A stretch of DNA of 64,000 nucleotides. Origin: Liolophura sinensis (lineage: Eukaryota > Mollusca > Polyplacophora > Chitonida > Chitonidae). Each line of letters begins with the position of its first letter. Within the stretch, counting starts at the first letter, position 1. Of the stretch, positions 10,826-22,881 are shown piece after piece. The position numbers were made by a program, and so were the translations under genes. The stretch is from contig NC_088300.1 in assembly GCF_032854445.1 (NCBI RefSeq), forward strand, positions 30,177,608-30,241,607, in the 5' to 3' direction. The notes under the pieces are model-generated. The model was not told the origin of the DNA. It saw only the letters and a program-made list of their open reading frames with translations, and made no database searches.

Positions 10826-12140
10826 GCACCACTCTTGTGTTTCTCGTCAACAAACACACTTTCTGGTTGCGTAATAATATGGGATGAAGTAGACACCAAA
10901 GTCAGAAATGGGTACATTGGGACGATTATGTGTGTGAGCGGCCAGATGCTGATGTCGTTAGAAATCTTAATGACATCCCAACAAGCCACAGTCAGACTGC
11001 ATTTTATTCCGTCCAAGATTTGCCGTGTTGTTGATAGTGATAAATACGACGTTGCAAAGCAGTGGTAACATTCCGTACATTAAATCCCCTCGTTTTTGCG
11101 TTCCTTGTGAACAAGCTGTTCTGCTGAGGAACAACTGTTTTATGAGTAACAGCCAGCCTGTTGTCACAAGGTACCTTCTCCAGTTAACGCTAGCCGTGTC
11201 GTGACACCGTCATGGCCATAATCTACATTTACAACCCCTCTCCAACCTGCAGCCTTTTATGCACTTTTTTTTTTGCCCTCTTGAACCTGACTGGAATATA
11301 CCCTACACGAATCATGCTGACCAGTGTATCAGAAAGGATACAGACCTCTTCCAAGACTCGATAAATCCGCTACTGTTTTGATGTAGGGAAATAACCTTCA
11401 TCCGTTCATGTGCTAATCATATAATTTACTATACCATTTCGATTGTCCTACAATCCAAAGATCTCACTTACCACGACTTACCATAATAAAAAAAAGCTTT
11501 CACCAAAAAGAAAACACTATTTATATAATTTGCTCCTCGTCAATCTTTGTCCCATAGGAAAATAGACCTGTTTCTCTGTATGGAGTTATTTCGTCCGAAC
11601 GTTGGATAGTTGGATAGTGTATAACATATATCGATAACTAAAATACCACTTTTGAGGAACAGGAATTTCTGAGATGTTATGCACCAAGTCACCGACTCAG
11701 TGGCTATCCTAGTAGTTGTTCAGTTACTTGATAAACGCTTCTTTGTGATAAAACTCATAAAACGACCACGCCAAAAATTGCCAGGTTCCGTTTCGAAGGT
11801 TTTCTTTACTTCTCTTGTTCTGTGAAATGCTTTACTTTTTTTCTTTTATCAAGAGATATACTAAGCTTTGCAGGAAATTATTACAACTTTATCATGCCCT
11901 TAGTTTCAGATTGCTCATACTTTTTAAGATTACGATGTTCATTTATTTCCGCTTTAATGACCTAAACCCCCTTCACCTAAACGAATTACAAACTTCATTA
12001 TTTCATGCAAAATCAGAGAAGCTGTTTGTTCATGTGTCAAAAAATTATGTTTACTGAAAGTCATCATTTTGATGAAATTTTATACCGGGTGTCAGTGTAG
12101 CAAAATACGGTGATTTATTTACATTTGAAGTGTTCATATG
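10826..12140 (+). repeat. R1 dispersed repeat, copy 3
   Basis: Starts with a 'CACACTTTCTGGTTGCGTAA' block, shared with copy 5 at 16809. It continues through 'GTGTGTGAGCGGCCAGATGC' (10930), 'TGTTTTATGAGTAACAGCCA' (11135), 'TCTTGAACCTGACTGGAATA' (11279), 'TATAATTTACTATACCATTT' (11430) and 'TTTCGTCCGAACGTT' (11589), the last shared with copy 4 at 14819. Small open frames on both strands are inconsistent between copies. Confidence 0.75.
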
Positions 12141-12879
12141 CTACTTTAGTCCCAAGAGAAACTAGCAGAAAATATTAAAATGGCGTGATCGATGAAATAT
12201 AGCTATAACAAGGGTTCAAAGTCTCGATCTTTGTCAGTTAACCCTGATATTAAGACATAAAGATCTTTACACTGCAGTAGCTCTTTACCATTATATATGC
12301 CATGTTACTCTAGGTATATGTTATAAAATGAAAACTTTCTGATGTGGACGAGTTCTATTTTTGCGTGGTGAGGATGCATGAACGAGCTTGCTATTGCAAA
12401 CGTGCAGTATGAACGTTGCTAAAGGCGAAGTGCAATATGACATACATGCCGTACGATCGCCACAACGTTAAAACGTTAAAAGCAAAGTGGAAGGTATATA
12501 ATAATTGTACATTATCAAATGGCATTCCGGTATTCTAGCGTCCAATTAATGTATCTGTAAATGATAGAACCTTTCTGTAATTGTAACTGTTATTGCTCTT
12601 TGGGCGTCTTTTACTTTAGTGGGGAAATCTGTGTCTTCTACTTCCCTAAAAGTATTACAACCATCAGAGGGAAGACATACATACAAAATTATACGGCTGT
12701 CAGGAATCAAGCAAGCCGTTATCAGTTTTGACTATGGTGACATGAGGATATGGTCGATACCCCTGAATGAGATTTCAAGTTTCAAAAGAATTCCTCAGAG
12801 CAAACATATAATGGTATCGTTTTTAATGTCTCGTTTTCGAATTGATTCCCATTATTCTTACAAGTGACGTTTCCATGCT
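12141..12879. other. No supported gene
   Basis: AT-rich. An open frame of 82 codons at 12619-12867 (+) is preceded by an acceptor-like 'CTTTTACTTTAG' (about 12608-12619), but the protein resembles nothing I know and there is no further evidence. Confidence 0.35.
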
Positions 12880-13140
12880 CTATATGATACTTGTTGTTGC
12901 CCTTCCTTGTTGCTCAGCACTGAAAGGATAGAGGAAGGAAGCAGGATTGGTTAGCCCAGTATCAGTATAATCTGACTGGGCGGTGTCATATATGGTGTCT
13001 CCGGCATGACACTTCAGTGGTGGAATGAAGTCGCCCTGCTACAAAAAGAAACAGTACATATTCACCTAATGTAATATGACTTAAAATTGTTAAGTACGAC
13101 GTAAAACCCCAAGCATACATAGATACATGCATACATACAA
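12880..13140 (+). repeat. SINE3, plus-strand copy
   Basis: Plus-oriented SINE3. The head-side block is 'TTCCTTGTTGCTCAGCACTG', followed by 'CCAGTATCAGTATAATCTGA' and 'GGCATGACACTTCAGTGG'. The 3' end 'TTGTTAAGTACGACGTAAAA' is followed by the CATACATA-type tail. The tRNA-like head is poorly preserved. Confidence 0.7.
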
Positions 13141-13960
13141 GCGTTTTAATAGCCTGCTCACAAAACTTGAATTTTATGCACACTAGACTGCTTGTCAAAT
13201 TGACTTGCTTTACTTTTTCAAGATAATGGCGAAGAGAGAAGTGATACGCGTTGAACTCGTGCCCTGTGGAATCTGACACTGTCTCAGTTTACAAGGCGAC
13301 GTCAGGCTACATCGTCCCGTTGTCTTCGTATGAGATCTACCAGAATAGGTTAAATTTTAGCAACTATATTTTATTATCTGGAATTATTCTTACGTGGGAG
13401 TGTCAGATTTCCTGGTGCTATGTCCCACTGTTCCTCAAGGTTAAACTTAAATATAAACGTACTCGTTAACGGCATGACTAGCCTACTTGCAAATATTTAA
13501 TTTGTCGTTCACTGGATAAACATCAAAACCACAAGATTGTTTGAAAATTAAAATGTGAGAATCATTTTGCATGAAAGCATTCTCATATAGTATTGACAGA
13601 GAAGCATTCGTCAGTTAGAATCCGTGATAATTTATGAAAGTGTAAATCAAAAGTTACGCTCAGCTTGTTAATAAAAAATAATAAGTGGCTTTCTATCATG
13701 CATAATGTTTAAAGATCATAATGTATGACTGTTTTATTTGTATGGCTAGTCTGTCCATTGGGCGCTTGGAATCTTGCACAGACCCATACTGTTGTTGTTG
13801 TACTCAATGTACTCATGTTAAATCAAATTCACGTGTGATATATATTTAGAGTGCCAATGTCTAACAACGCCTGGAAGCTAAAATAGGAGTTTTAAATGCA
13901 ACAAAGCCACTTTATTAGCTGTCGATATTTACAGCAGAAATATTATTGAAACATTATTAA
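13141..13960. other. No gene seen
   Basis: AT-rich spacer between a SINE3 copy and R1 copy 4. Several short open frames are without support. Confidence 0.4.
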
Positions 13961-13969
13961 AACATTATT

Positions 13970-15970
13970 CTACAGTAATTTTGCCGGAAGTAGAGATCAA
14001 AGTTACAAATGTGTGCGTATGGATAATAATGTGTGTGAGCGGCCAGGTGCGAATATCGTTAGAAATGTTAATGACATCACCACAAGCCATTATTAGACTG
14101 GGGTTCATTCCGTTCATGATTTCCCATCCAGACAGAGTCGTCTAGCTCATAATAATAAATAAGACTGCAAAGCAGTGCAGGGCACTGCAATGAACACCTC
14201 CAACACAGAAACACCCTTCACTTTTTCATTTGTTTTTGGAAAAGCTTAAATTGTGAACAGTTGAACATGTCTTGTGTCGTACAAAAAATCGATATACCAA
14301 TAGATTATGTTGAAGATTGTGTAAGAACATCACATGACAGCTATTTTATGAGTAGCAGCCAGATTGTGGTCACAAAGTAACTCCCCCAGTAGACGCTAGT
14401 AAGTCTTGCCCCTGTCTTCCGGTCACAGTCTGTATTTATAAATACTCTTCAGCCTGATATGGGTTTTAACATCCCTTTATGCCCTTTCTCGGACCTTCTG
14501 AACCTGACTGGAAAATGTCCACTCCCTAATATGAGCCACGATGATCAGTGCAACAGAAGTGGGTCCAAATACACCCGGTCAAGGACTCAGTAAACCCTAT
14601 ACGCTTTCCTTGATTTAGGTCTCTCTAGCATATGTTGATAATATAATCTACTGCGCCATTTCGGGTGTAATGCAAACTTCGTCTTTCGTGACAAAGAGTT
14701 TAAGATGATCAATAAACCAATAAACCTTTTAAAAGAAAAAATCACTGTTTTAAGGCTTTTGCTCCTCATCAATCGTTGTTCCGGGGGAAAATAGACGTAT
14801 ATCTGAGCTTGGGGTTATTTCGTCCGAACGTTAGACAGAAAGTATTTTTGTTTTTGACCTGTATATGCAATTATTCAGATTCACATGATAAATCATTTTT
14901 GACACAGAAATCTTGAACAGTCATGCCGTGATACTAGCTCGTCCTTTCTTTATCCTTGTAGGTATTCTGCTACTCAATGATTGCTTCTGCATTGTAAAAC
15001 ACCCACGCAAAAATGCCTTCAGACTCAGGTTCTTTATTCTACTTTACCTCTACTTCTACATGGAACATTCTACGCCTTTGCCAAAAAAAGACAATTTTAA
15101 TCTTTTATCTTGCGTCTTGTTTTAGAACATTGATAGTTTTTCTCCAGTATACCTTGATTTTTTTCTGCTTTCAAGAAATAATCCAGGACTTAAACCAATC
15201 AACAATTTATTTAATCAATGTGCAATCAGATCCGAAGAATCTTTATAAAGGAATTCTCTCCACTAACTTTACACTCTTAAAGAGATTTAAACGGAGATTT
15301 CCTTGGTGAAATTCATTTATTGTGTCGGTATATGGCAAAAAAATTGTTTTGGGGCAAAAAATCCGAATGTGGTATTTGAAATTGTTGAAGTCGTAAGTTG
15401 AGAGCTACTAGTTCAGAATGTTTACAGACGCTTTTACTTTGCTTTGTATTTGAACCGCTGGACTACTCTACTAAATGTAAATTGGCCTCCTTAAACAGCG
15501 AACATTGCTTAGGATTACTCATTTTCACGGCTACAGGAAACACGAAATGAACATCTCACTAGTCCATGACAGAATTTATTTAGGACTATGTCTTTTATCT
15601 TAACGTTTATAGATTTTTGGAAAGTAGTTTACATTTAACCAACTTTTCATCAGACATACCAGTAGCACATCTGCTCAGGAGTGTGTGATCATCCCTTAAG
15701 TCTGTTTGTGTCCTTCTATGGTTTACTTCTATTAGTATTCTATCCAGAAGTGAGTATAAATTGATGTTGATTTGTTCTGGATACACTTAAAGGTACAACA
15801 CAATCAGAAGGAAAGCAAAACACATGTGCTAAGATAAATTCCTTGTAAGTGACATTGAAGTCCATCTTGGAGTATAACTGACATCATTTTACCATTATAT
15901 GAGTTGCGATAAATGGCTTTACCTCAGCTGCCTTTGTTAATAAGAAATAAGCACCCAAATTTAAATGTAC
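13970..15970 (+). repeat. R1 dispersed repeat, copy 4 (longest)
   Basis: Shares every R1 landmark: 'GTGTGTGAGCGGCCAGGTGC' (14031), 'TTTTATGAGTAGCAGCCAGA' (14344), 'GTCACAGTCTGTATTTATAA' (14422), 'TCTGAACCTGACTGGAAAAT' (14498), 'TTTCGTCCGAACGTT' (14818), and 'GATAAATTCCTTGTAAGTGA' (15834), which matches copy 1 at 2861. This copy and copy 1 together suggest a unit of at least 1.9 kb. Copies look roughly 65-80% alike by eye, so the family is old. No terminal repeats were recognised. Confidence 0.7.
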
Positions 15971-16766
15971 GGACAGGAAAGCAAATTGGGGCACTGTATC
16001 GGAGAACAGTTATGTAAACAGCTATAAAAGAGATTCCGACTGTTATTAGAGCGACGCTTGAGGCATGGATGTGGTGGAGCAATATCAAAATTGACGGTTG
16101 TAGAGTGATACCGCCATGATATGTTGGCAGAAGAATTCATCACGCCAGAAGGTTCACTTATTAATATTTACGTAAGAACACTAAAATAGTGTATGCATGC
16201 CGCATGATTAATTTTACTCTCGACACATGGGCTTTTTATCAACTGTGTTTAACGATAGAAGCAGACATACGCGTGTATATCTGTCCTAAAGTGCCTAGTT
16301 CTTCAGTGGGCTTTTCGAAATACGAGTCCGACACATGATCCTCAGATTTATTTGTTGAGATTGCACTGAGACAGTAACTAGGTGCTTCCCTAAACCGTTC
16401 AGGAGTATGTGAGTGATTCACCCAAAACATTTCCAAACGACTTTAAACGACAAGTTTAAACACGTGTCTTTTCGAAAATAAGGTTGCAAACCGAATAACT
16501 CTTGACAAAAATTGCTTCGAAAGTCGAGGTCATGTTAAAAAAATTAGAAGAAAATTGCTATGTTGAGATTTTCTCGGTTTTCTATCTTATTACTTAGATT
16601 GTATACATATATGCACGCATGCAAGTACATGTGGCATGTTTTTCAGGCATTTTCCCATCTTTTCCTTGGAAGTGAATGTCACTGTTAAGGTCATCCTGGT
16701 GCTTTAAAATCCTGTTACCATTCTTTTGGAAAAAATCAATGAATATGCCTATTAACCGAGAGTTAC
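15971..16766. other. No gene seen
   Basis: Spacer between R1 copies 4 and 5. The part at about 16490-16660 faintly resembles 3340-3440 and may be R1 too. Confidence 0.35.
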
Positions 16767-18800
16767 ATGTATGGAAAACAGACACTGCTCCAGTTCTTGT
16801 CATTCAGAAGCACATTTTCTGGTTGCACAACAACTTGTGCTGAAGTAGAAACCAAAGTTAGAACTGCGTGCATATGGAGGGTGAGGTGTGTGAGCTGGCA
16901 GCTGCTTATGTCATTAGAAATCTTAATGACATCCTATCAAACCAATATCAGACTTGGTTTTATTCGGTCCAAGATTCCTCATCCAAGCGGAGTCGTTTTG
17001 CTAATGCGATCAATAAGGCGTTACAAAAAAGGTTCACATTCCCTATATTAACCTCCTTTTCCCGTTGGATGTTGAAACGCTCGATTTATGAACGGTTGAA
17101 CTTGCCCAGTGTCGTATAAAAACAATCAATACATCACTGACTTCTGCTGAGAACTTTGTAAGAACATCACATGACAAGTGTTTTATGAATAACAGCCACG
17201 CTGTGATCACAAAGTACCCACTCCAGTTGAGGCTAGTCGTACCCTTCTCTTCCCGTCACAGTCTCCATTTATAACCCCTCCTCAGCCTGACATGGTCTTT
17301 AACAATGTTTTGTGCGCTTACTTGTTCCTCTTGAACCTGACTGGAATACACTGGCTTCTAACATGAACCACAAAGCTCAGCGTAACAGAAATGGGTCCAT
17401 GCAACGATAGCGTTCATTTTGTCCTCTACTGTTGATATATTTCCTAAACCATTTCATTGCCATACAATCAAAAAAGATAATTTTTTTTATCAGGAGAAAG
17501 TCTTTTTATAATAGTCCATATACCTTTTCACCAATGAGAAGATAATACTTTCAAGGCCATTAAAATAATTTCCTCTTTACCAATTTTCGTCCCTGTCGAA
17601 ACAGACATATCTCTCAACATGAAGTTTATACATTAGAAAGGTAGTATTTTCGTTCATGACTTGTGCATAACTGATATAAACACGACACCTATATTCTGGT
17701 ATTAATCACGTTCTCACAACGATGTGAGTGAAATATTGCTCCCGTGGCGTGAAGTCATAATCATTCATTCATCCATTCATTTTTTTCTGGCGCAGACGTC
17801 CCTGTGATGTTATGCACCACGCCACTAATTCAGCCATTTGTTATCCTTGCACGTGTTACGACACTGGATGATCGCTTTTGTGTCATAAAACTGTGTTACA
17901 CACTTGTTCCAAAAAATGTTGTCTTCAAATTGTGGTGCTTTTGAAGGCTTTTGTTTAAAGGAGGAGAAAACATAAAAATGTTCAGATGAAAGAGTGCGAA
18001 AAAGTATTCCTAAATGTGATCTTAAATATTTTTTCCGATTTTTCCTTAAGGAGAAAATGACACGTGGGAATGATTTTGTATGGAGGGTATTTGGGACCAT
18101 TTTTGGTATTTATAGTCTTTGTTTAATAATGTCATAAACGAAGACGTAACACAGGTTTGATAAACATTTTTGTTCTAGAAGTTGTTCTTTTCAGCTAACA
18201 AATGGATTAAACCTCAATTTGGATCATATTTATATTTTTAATATGTTCATTAATATTATCATAACTTAGGTTAAATGTTTCGATATAATCAAAAAATTTA
18301 CATTCAGATAAATTTATTAGACAAGCATGGCATCCTTATTTAGAACATTATTATATACAACGATAAATACCAAAAGTTGGTCCCAAATACCCACCATACA
18401 AAAATATTTTCAAATACCCTTTTCTCTTGAAAAAAAGTCCCAAAAATGTTAAAGATCATATTTGCAAAAAGTTTTGACGCACTTTCATCTGATTTTGACA
18501 TCATTTTTATCTTTTCTTCTCCTTTCATTCTTTTGTTCCTTGACAAAATTGTACTATGCTTTTAGGTTAACAACGTTCATTTGATCATTTTGGTGACTAC
18601 TTTTGATGGTTTTTATCTGGTTACAAAGAGGTCTTCTTGATTTTAACCAACCACCTTCTTCATGTTTTCTGTAAATATTATTTCCTTCTTCAAAGCCTGT
18701 ATCAAAGAATCTCTTTTCATAACTTAATTTTTAATCCATTATAAAAATAAACCCGTTTTCATTGTTCACTTTCATCCAGTATACCGTTTTTGTTTAAGGA
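16767..18800 (+). repeat. R1 dispersed repeat, copy 5
   Basis: Opens with 'CACATTTTCTGGTTGCACAA' (16810) and carries 'GTGTGTGAGCTGGCAGCTGC' (16887), 'AATGCGATCAATAAGGCGTT' (17003), 'TGTTTTATGAATAACAGCCA' (17180), 'CCTCTTGAACCTGACTGGAA' (17326) and 'TTGTTATCCTTGCACGTGTT' (17837). The last part contains the large palindrome described separately, so the right limit is uncertain. Confidence 0.7.
17955..18545. repeat. Large imperfect palindrome
   Basis: Two inverted arms flank a loop of about 209 bp (18134-18342). The inner arms 18077-18133 and 18343-18400 match well: 'TGTATGGAGGGTATTTGGGA' on one side against the reverse complement of 'CCCAAATACCCACCATACA' on the other, and 'TTTTGGTATTTAT' on both. 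The outer arms (about 17957-18076 against 18401-18545) are looser but share an 'AGGAGAAAA' block and 'CAGATGAAAG' blocks in the right order. This could be a foldback transposon or a local inverted duplication. Confidence 0.7.
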
Positions 18801-19734
18801 ATTTTGGGGGGGGATTGCTGGTGTTCGGCTGAAAAAGATCAAAGTGGAAAGGCTATATGTAACACAATGGCGTGTAAAAACCATTTTACTCTGCATACTT
18901 TTCAAACAAATATCTCGAACGCTCCAGTCTACTTATACTTTGGCATAAAAATTGCATTTTGAGCCTGCAATAATATAGAAAACAAATCCAGTTTTGTGTT
19001 AAGATTTAATGAAAAGGTTTGTAATTTATCGGTTTTTAAATAGATTAACCAATGGGTGACCGTTTGCCTGCTATCAGACTCGGAGTTCTGGTTTTATTCT
19101 CTACGTTATACATTTTGTACATCTAAAGCCTAGTTCACTGATTTGGGTACTATGCCGATACTAGGAATATGTTGGTGTCTATGAGTTTCAAGCATATACA
19201 TGACAGTATAGAGTAATTAAATAGAAAGGCTGCGTCGGAAACACATGCTAACATCTAGCCAAGTGGTAGCTGAGTCCATCGAGCCCTTTCAATTGACCAC
19301 AGGCTTCACTTCCGGCTTCCCTTTTCTGAAAATCTGTTAAGTCTATAAACCTCGTTACGTGACAGGAAAACGAGCTTTCATTGAACCAGTCTTCATTTTA
19401 GAAGAAATATGTACTCAGGCTTATATGCACTGATAATAAAGTTTGACATGGCTGCGTCGGAAATCAAGCAGAATTACATAATCAACTATTAAAAAGTTTT
19501 GGAATGTGCTACTAAAGTGATGTTTGAGTCGAGGTTTATATATCATAAATAGGCAGACACTTTGGCAGGACAATTTGTTACGCAAAGGAGTTGAGTAATT
19601 ATAGTGTCACGTCTAACATGAGTCCAGAAAAGCCCACTTGAAGTTTTACGAGAGCGTTCTCAAATAATACGACACATGATGTATTTTGTGTTTTATAAAG
19701 CAAGACGTTTTTATCACAAATGTTTGACGATCAA
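18801..19734. other. No gene seen
   Basis: AT-rich. A stretch at about 19045-19110 resembles 23710-23785 (both carry a 'TTCTGG(T/C)TTTA(T/C)TCTCTACG' core), suggesting another low-copy dispersed repeat. Confidence 0.35.
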
Positions 19735-20020
19735 GTAGTTATGCAAGAATGACAGTCTTTAATTACGCTCTTACTCAAAGCAACTAGGAAAATGTGATTT
19801 TGAATTTCCTCACGGCAAGTCTATCTGCCGAGGTTGCACTTACATATATACAAAACACTCGGCTTAGAATGCAAGACAGTTATGCGTAGTTATGTAAGAT
19901 TGATAGCATTAAATTACGCGGTTCCTCAGCGCAAATGGGAGAATATAATTTTGCTATTTGCTCACGGGAAGCCTGTCTGCCGAGGTTGCACTTACGTATA
20001 TACAACACACTCGGCTTGGA
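19735..20020 (+). repeat. Tandem duplication of about 151 bp
   Basis: Two diverged units, 19735-19885 and 19886-20020. Each starts with 'GTAGTTATG(C/T)AAGA' and contains 'CTGCCGAGGTTGCACTTAC' (19825 and 19977) followed by 'TATATACA..ACACTCGGCTT'. The 79-codon frame here reflects the duplication, not a known protein. Confidence 0.7.
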
Positions 20021-21530
20021 AAACCAATAAAAGTGTGGATAATTCATCGAAGAAATTTCCTGACTTCATCTGAGAAGTAACTATTATTTTATTTCAAATT
20101 TGGAGTCCTACGATTATTTAACGGAATCGGTATTCTGAGCACCCCTGCATGATGGAACCTTTGTGTAACGGTAAATCGTAGACACCCGTTTACATGTACG
20201 TACTCTGTTGGCTCTAGATCGGGTTTTCACTATCAACAGCTGTGCGATGTTTTGTTCTTTCGTGCAGTATGTTACATTTTTCAGAGTAAGTGTGTTCAGG
20301 AACACTTGGGTAGTACAAAAGTACTCGTGCTGTGCTGCAGGAAACCACGTGCTTCTTGTACAGGTTGAACCTCTGAGTATCCAATAAACGCCTTCTCATT
20401 TCACAAGCTATTGTAAACCCAGCTTAAGAGAGAATGTATATGTATGTGTGGGTGGGTGTGTACGTGCGTGTATGTATGTACATATGCAACAATAAGGGAC
20501 ATCTTAGTTCCCCTTTGTGCCACTAGAGGCCGCCCTCCTTGAACACATGCGGATTAACGTGTCCATGAGTACATTGGAGTACATGATTCAGTGATCTATA
20601 AAACAAAAAGCTGTGTGTTCGCTCCTCCGTCGCAGTAGGGCATCTGAGTTTAAAGCTTATTACATGTATCGCGTCTTCCGTGCTATTAACAACATGCAGT
20701 GTTAAATGTTGATAAATTTAAGAGCAAAGCTTGAGCTACAAATATCTAATTATGTGCCTATTGTGCCTGTATATAGTGTAAAGTTACCAAAGGTGAGATA
20801 GGGCGTACATGTAAGCTTTAATTAGGACTGATATCACAGATCCGAAATGTTTAGATCAATCAATGAACTGGTATGTATGCATGCAGTGTCGCTGTGCCTG
20901 GTCTGCCCTGTCGGGATTGTCTATTGGCATGATCACAGGCCAGCAGTGCATCGCAAATAATCAGTACTAAGAACAATCGCTCTCCATTTCTTCTGGGAGG
21001 GCTAATCCTCCGGCAGGGGGTGCTGGTTGTGTCTTTCTCCTAGTGGCCATTTCTACCAGGACTTTCGGAGATTCGATTGATATTTTCTCATTTTCAAGCG
21101 TTCAAGGAACCATCTAAACGTATGCAAGGGCCTTTAAAATTTGGAGATCACAGTGCACTATTACTGTACAATCGTAATACATCGCGGCAAATATGTTAGG
21201 TGTCTAGCAATTAATCCACTAACGCCTCAAATGTTGTGAAGAAGTTAAAATTACATACAGTTAAAATGGACTTAAATGAGAGCATCGAGCGTAATTTTAA
21301 AGTCGAAATTGAACTAACAAACATATTGCGTGTATTTGACTTTTTCATATTTTTCTTAAACAAGTTCATACTGTGTTTTGCAATCGCGGCACTGGAACTA
21401 GCATAAGGCGTATAAATGAAATCAGCCGTTGATATTTCCGTCTGCTGTTAATTCAATGTACAACTTATATGGCTTATTGGTTATTTGGTACTAGGGTACT
21501 ATGCGTACTAGGGTCTTCGATTGTTGCATA
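20021..21530. other. No gene seen; short TATG/GTGT runs
   Basis: Mixed sequence with a short degenerate GTGT/TGTA stretch at about 20436-20485. No coding or RNA feature could be supported. Confidence 0.4.
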
Positions 21531-21531
21531 T

Positions 21532-21640
21532 GTGTATGTATGTATGTGTGTATGTATGTATGTATGTATGTATGTATGTGTGTGTGTATGTATGTATGTA
21601 TGTATGTATGTATGTATGTATGTATGTATGTATGTATGTA

Positions 21641-21695
<55 letters not shown>

Positions 21696-21757
21696 ATGTA
21701 TGTATGTATGTATGTATGTATGTATGTATGTATGTATGTATGTATGTATGTATGTAT
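21532..21757. repeat. (GTAT)n/(GT)n compound microsatellite
   Basis: About 225 bp of GTAT units interrupted by GTGT pieces near 21546 and 21578 and by a pure GT stretch at about 21648-21678. It adjoins the 3' side of a minus-strand SINE3 copy. Long open frames on both strands (Tyr-Val-Cys-Met or His-Thr-Tyr-Ile repeats) are artefacts of this repeat. Confidence 0.97.
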
Positions 21758-22040
21758 GCATTTTACGTCGTCCAAAACGATTTTTCAGTCGTCATGACGA
21801 GGAGGCATTAAGTGTGTGTACATATAGGCCTACTGTGATTCCATACCGCCAAAATGTTGCCGTCACTGAAGTCTCATGCAGAAGACTCCAGACGGAACAC
21901 CCCACCCAGTCACATTATACTAAAACCGGGTCTTTCAGTGATGAGGGCCTAGCGAAGCAGCAACAAGTACCGTTTTTAAAGTCTTTGGTTTGACCCAAAC
22001 CTGGCATGTTCCGGAAAATGCATAGCCTTTGATCTATGAG
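21758..22040 (-). repeat. SINE3, minus-strand copy
   Basis: Starts next to the microsatellite with 'CATTTTACGTCGTCCAAAAC', then 'GTGTGTACATATAGG', 'ACCGCCAAAATGTTGCCGTC', 'CACATTATACTAAAACCGGG' and the head-side 'AAGTCTTTGGTTTGACCCAA'. The tRNA-like head is incomplete. Confidence 0.75.
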
Positions 22041-22614
22041 TTGACGTGTGCCAACTCACATGTCATTCATCCGGTTGCGGCATGAGGTGAGGAGACATAA
22101 ATACGTACATGTATTTACAAAATAAGGCATATTTGGAAAAGAGCGCCGTTGTGTTTTAATTATGTAATAAGGGTTGGAATCAAAGATTGTGATACCAGTG
22201 CACACTGACCTTGCTTATGACAATCCCACACCATATCAAACACCATATATAGTGCAGCTACAAGGCTAGGGCTGGGCTGTATATTTTTTTCTTCTTCACT
22301 GATCGTACACTAACGACTTCCGCAATTCCTCAGGCGGTAAATTTTGTCCCAAATGAAGAATACTCAAAAATTGTTCACTTTTACCGATGGTGATCAGTTT
22401 TGTGAGTGGAGGAAACGGAAGTGTTCGATGTTAACCACCGACCCTCGGGAAGTTACTGATTAACTTTCCCGTGTATGACCTAAAGATATGCAAACCTTAA
22501 TGGTGAAGTGTAACATCGTCTTCATCGAAAAGTAAAACTGCGCAAGCGGCCTTGTAAACCCCTTATTTTTACCAAGTCCGCTATGCGAACAGTGAGAGAA
22601 ACAGAAAAAAGTAA
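22041..22614. other. No gene seen
   Basis: No coding signal or recognisable repeat. Confidence 0.4.
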
Positions 22615-22881
22615 TATGGTGTTGTTTTTCGTCCACGTAGCCTACACAAAGATTTCAGACACAGACTGACAAGGACATCCACAAGTCATCATCTTTTCCT
22701 TGTTGAGGCAACTCCATTAAATTTCCCGTTTATGAGGCACAATGATGGCAGTGAATTATCAATGCCATTGCAAGAGGCTTTCAACGAACCTCTACATGCT
22801 GTTCCCACAGATGTGAAGGGAGGAAAGTTACCATGGTCAGCTTCTCTTGTACAATTGACAAACTTCTCCTATGATGTATGA
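22615..22881 (+). CDS. Possible exon, unknown protein
   Basis: An open frame of 88 codons between stops at 22612 and 22879. From 22708 on, its composition is protein-like, rich in Pro, Asn, Glu and Leu, with segments such as 'LNFPFMRHNDGSELSMPL' and 'FNEPLHAVPTDVKGG'. An acceptor-like pyrimidine tract ending in TTGTTGAG precedes 22708. The protein matches no family I recognise, there is no early methionine, and no partner exons were found. It may be chance. Confidence 0.15.
   Translation, partial: YGVVFRPRSLHKDFRHRLTRTSTSHHLFLVEATPLNFPFMRHNDGSELSMPLQEAFNEPLHAVPTDVKGGKLPWSASLVQLTNFSYDV

Noticed and set aside
12619-12867. 82-codon frame preceded by an acceptor-like sequence
   Set aside because: No known motif and no partner exon. 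The acceptor match is weak evidence in T-rich DNA.
21469-21993. Long overlapping open frames on both strands rich in Tyr-Val-Cys-Met or His-Thr-Tyr-Ile
   Set aside because: They are translations of the (GTAT)n/(GT)n microsatellite, in several frames at once.
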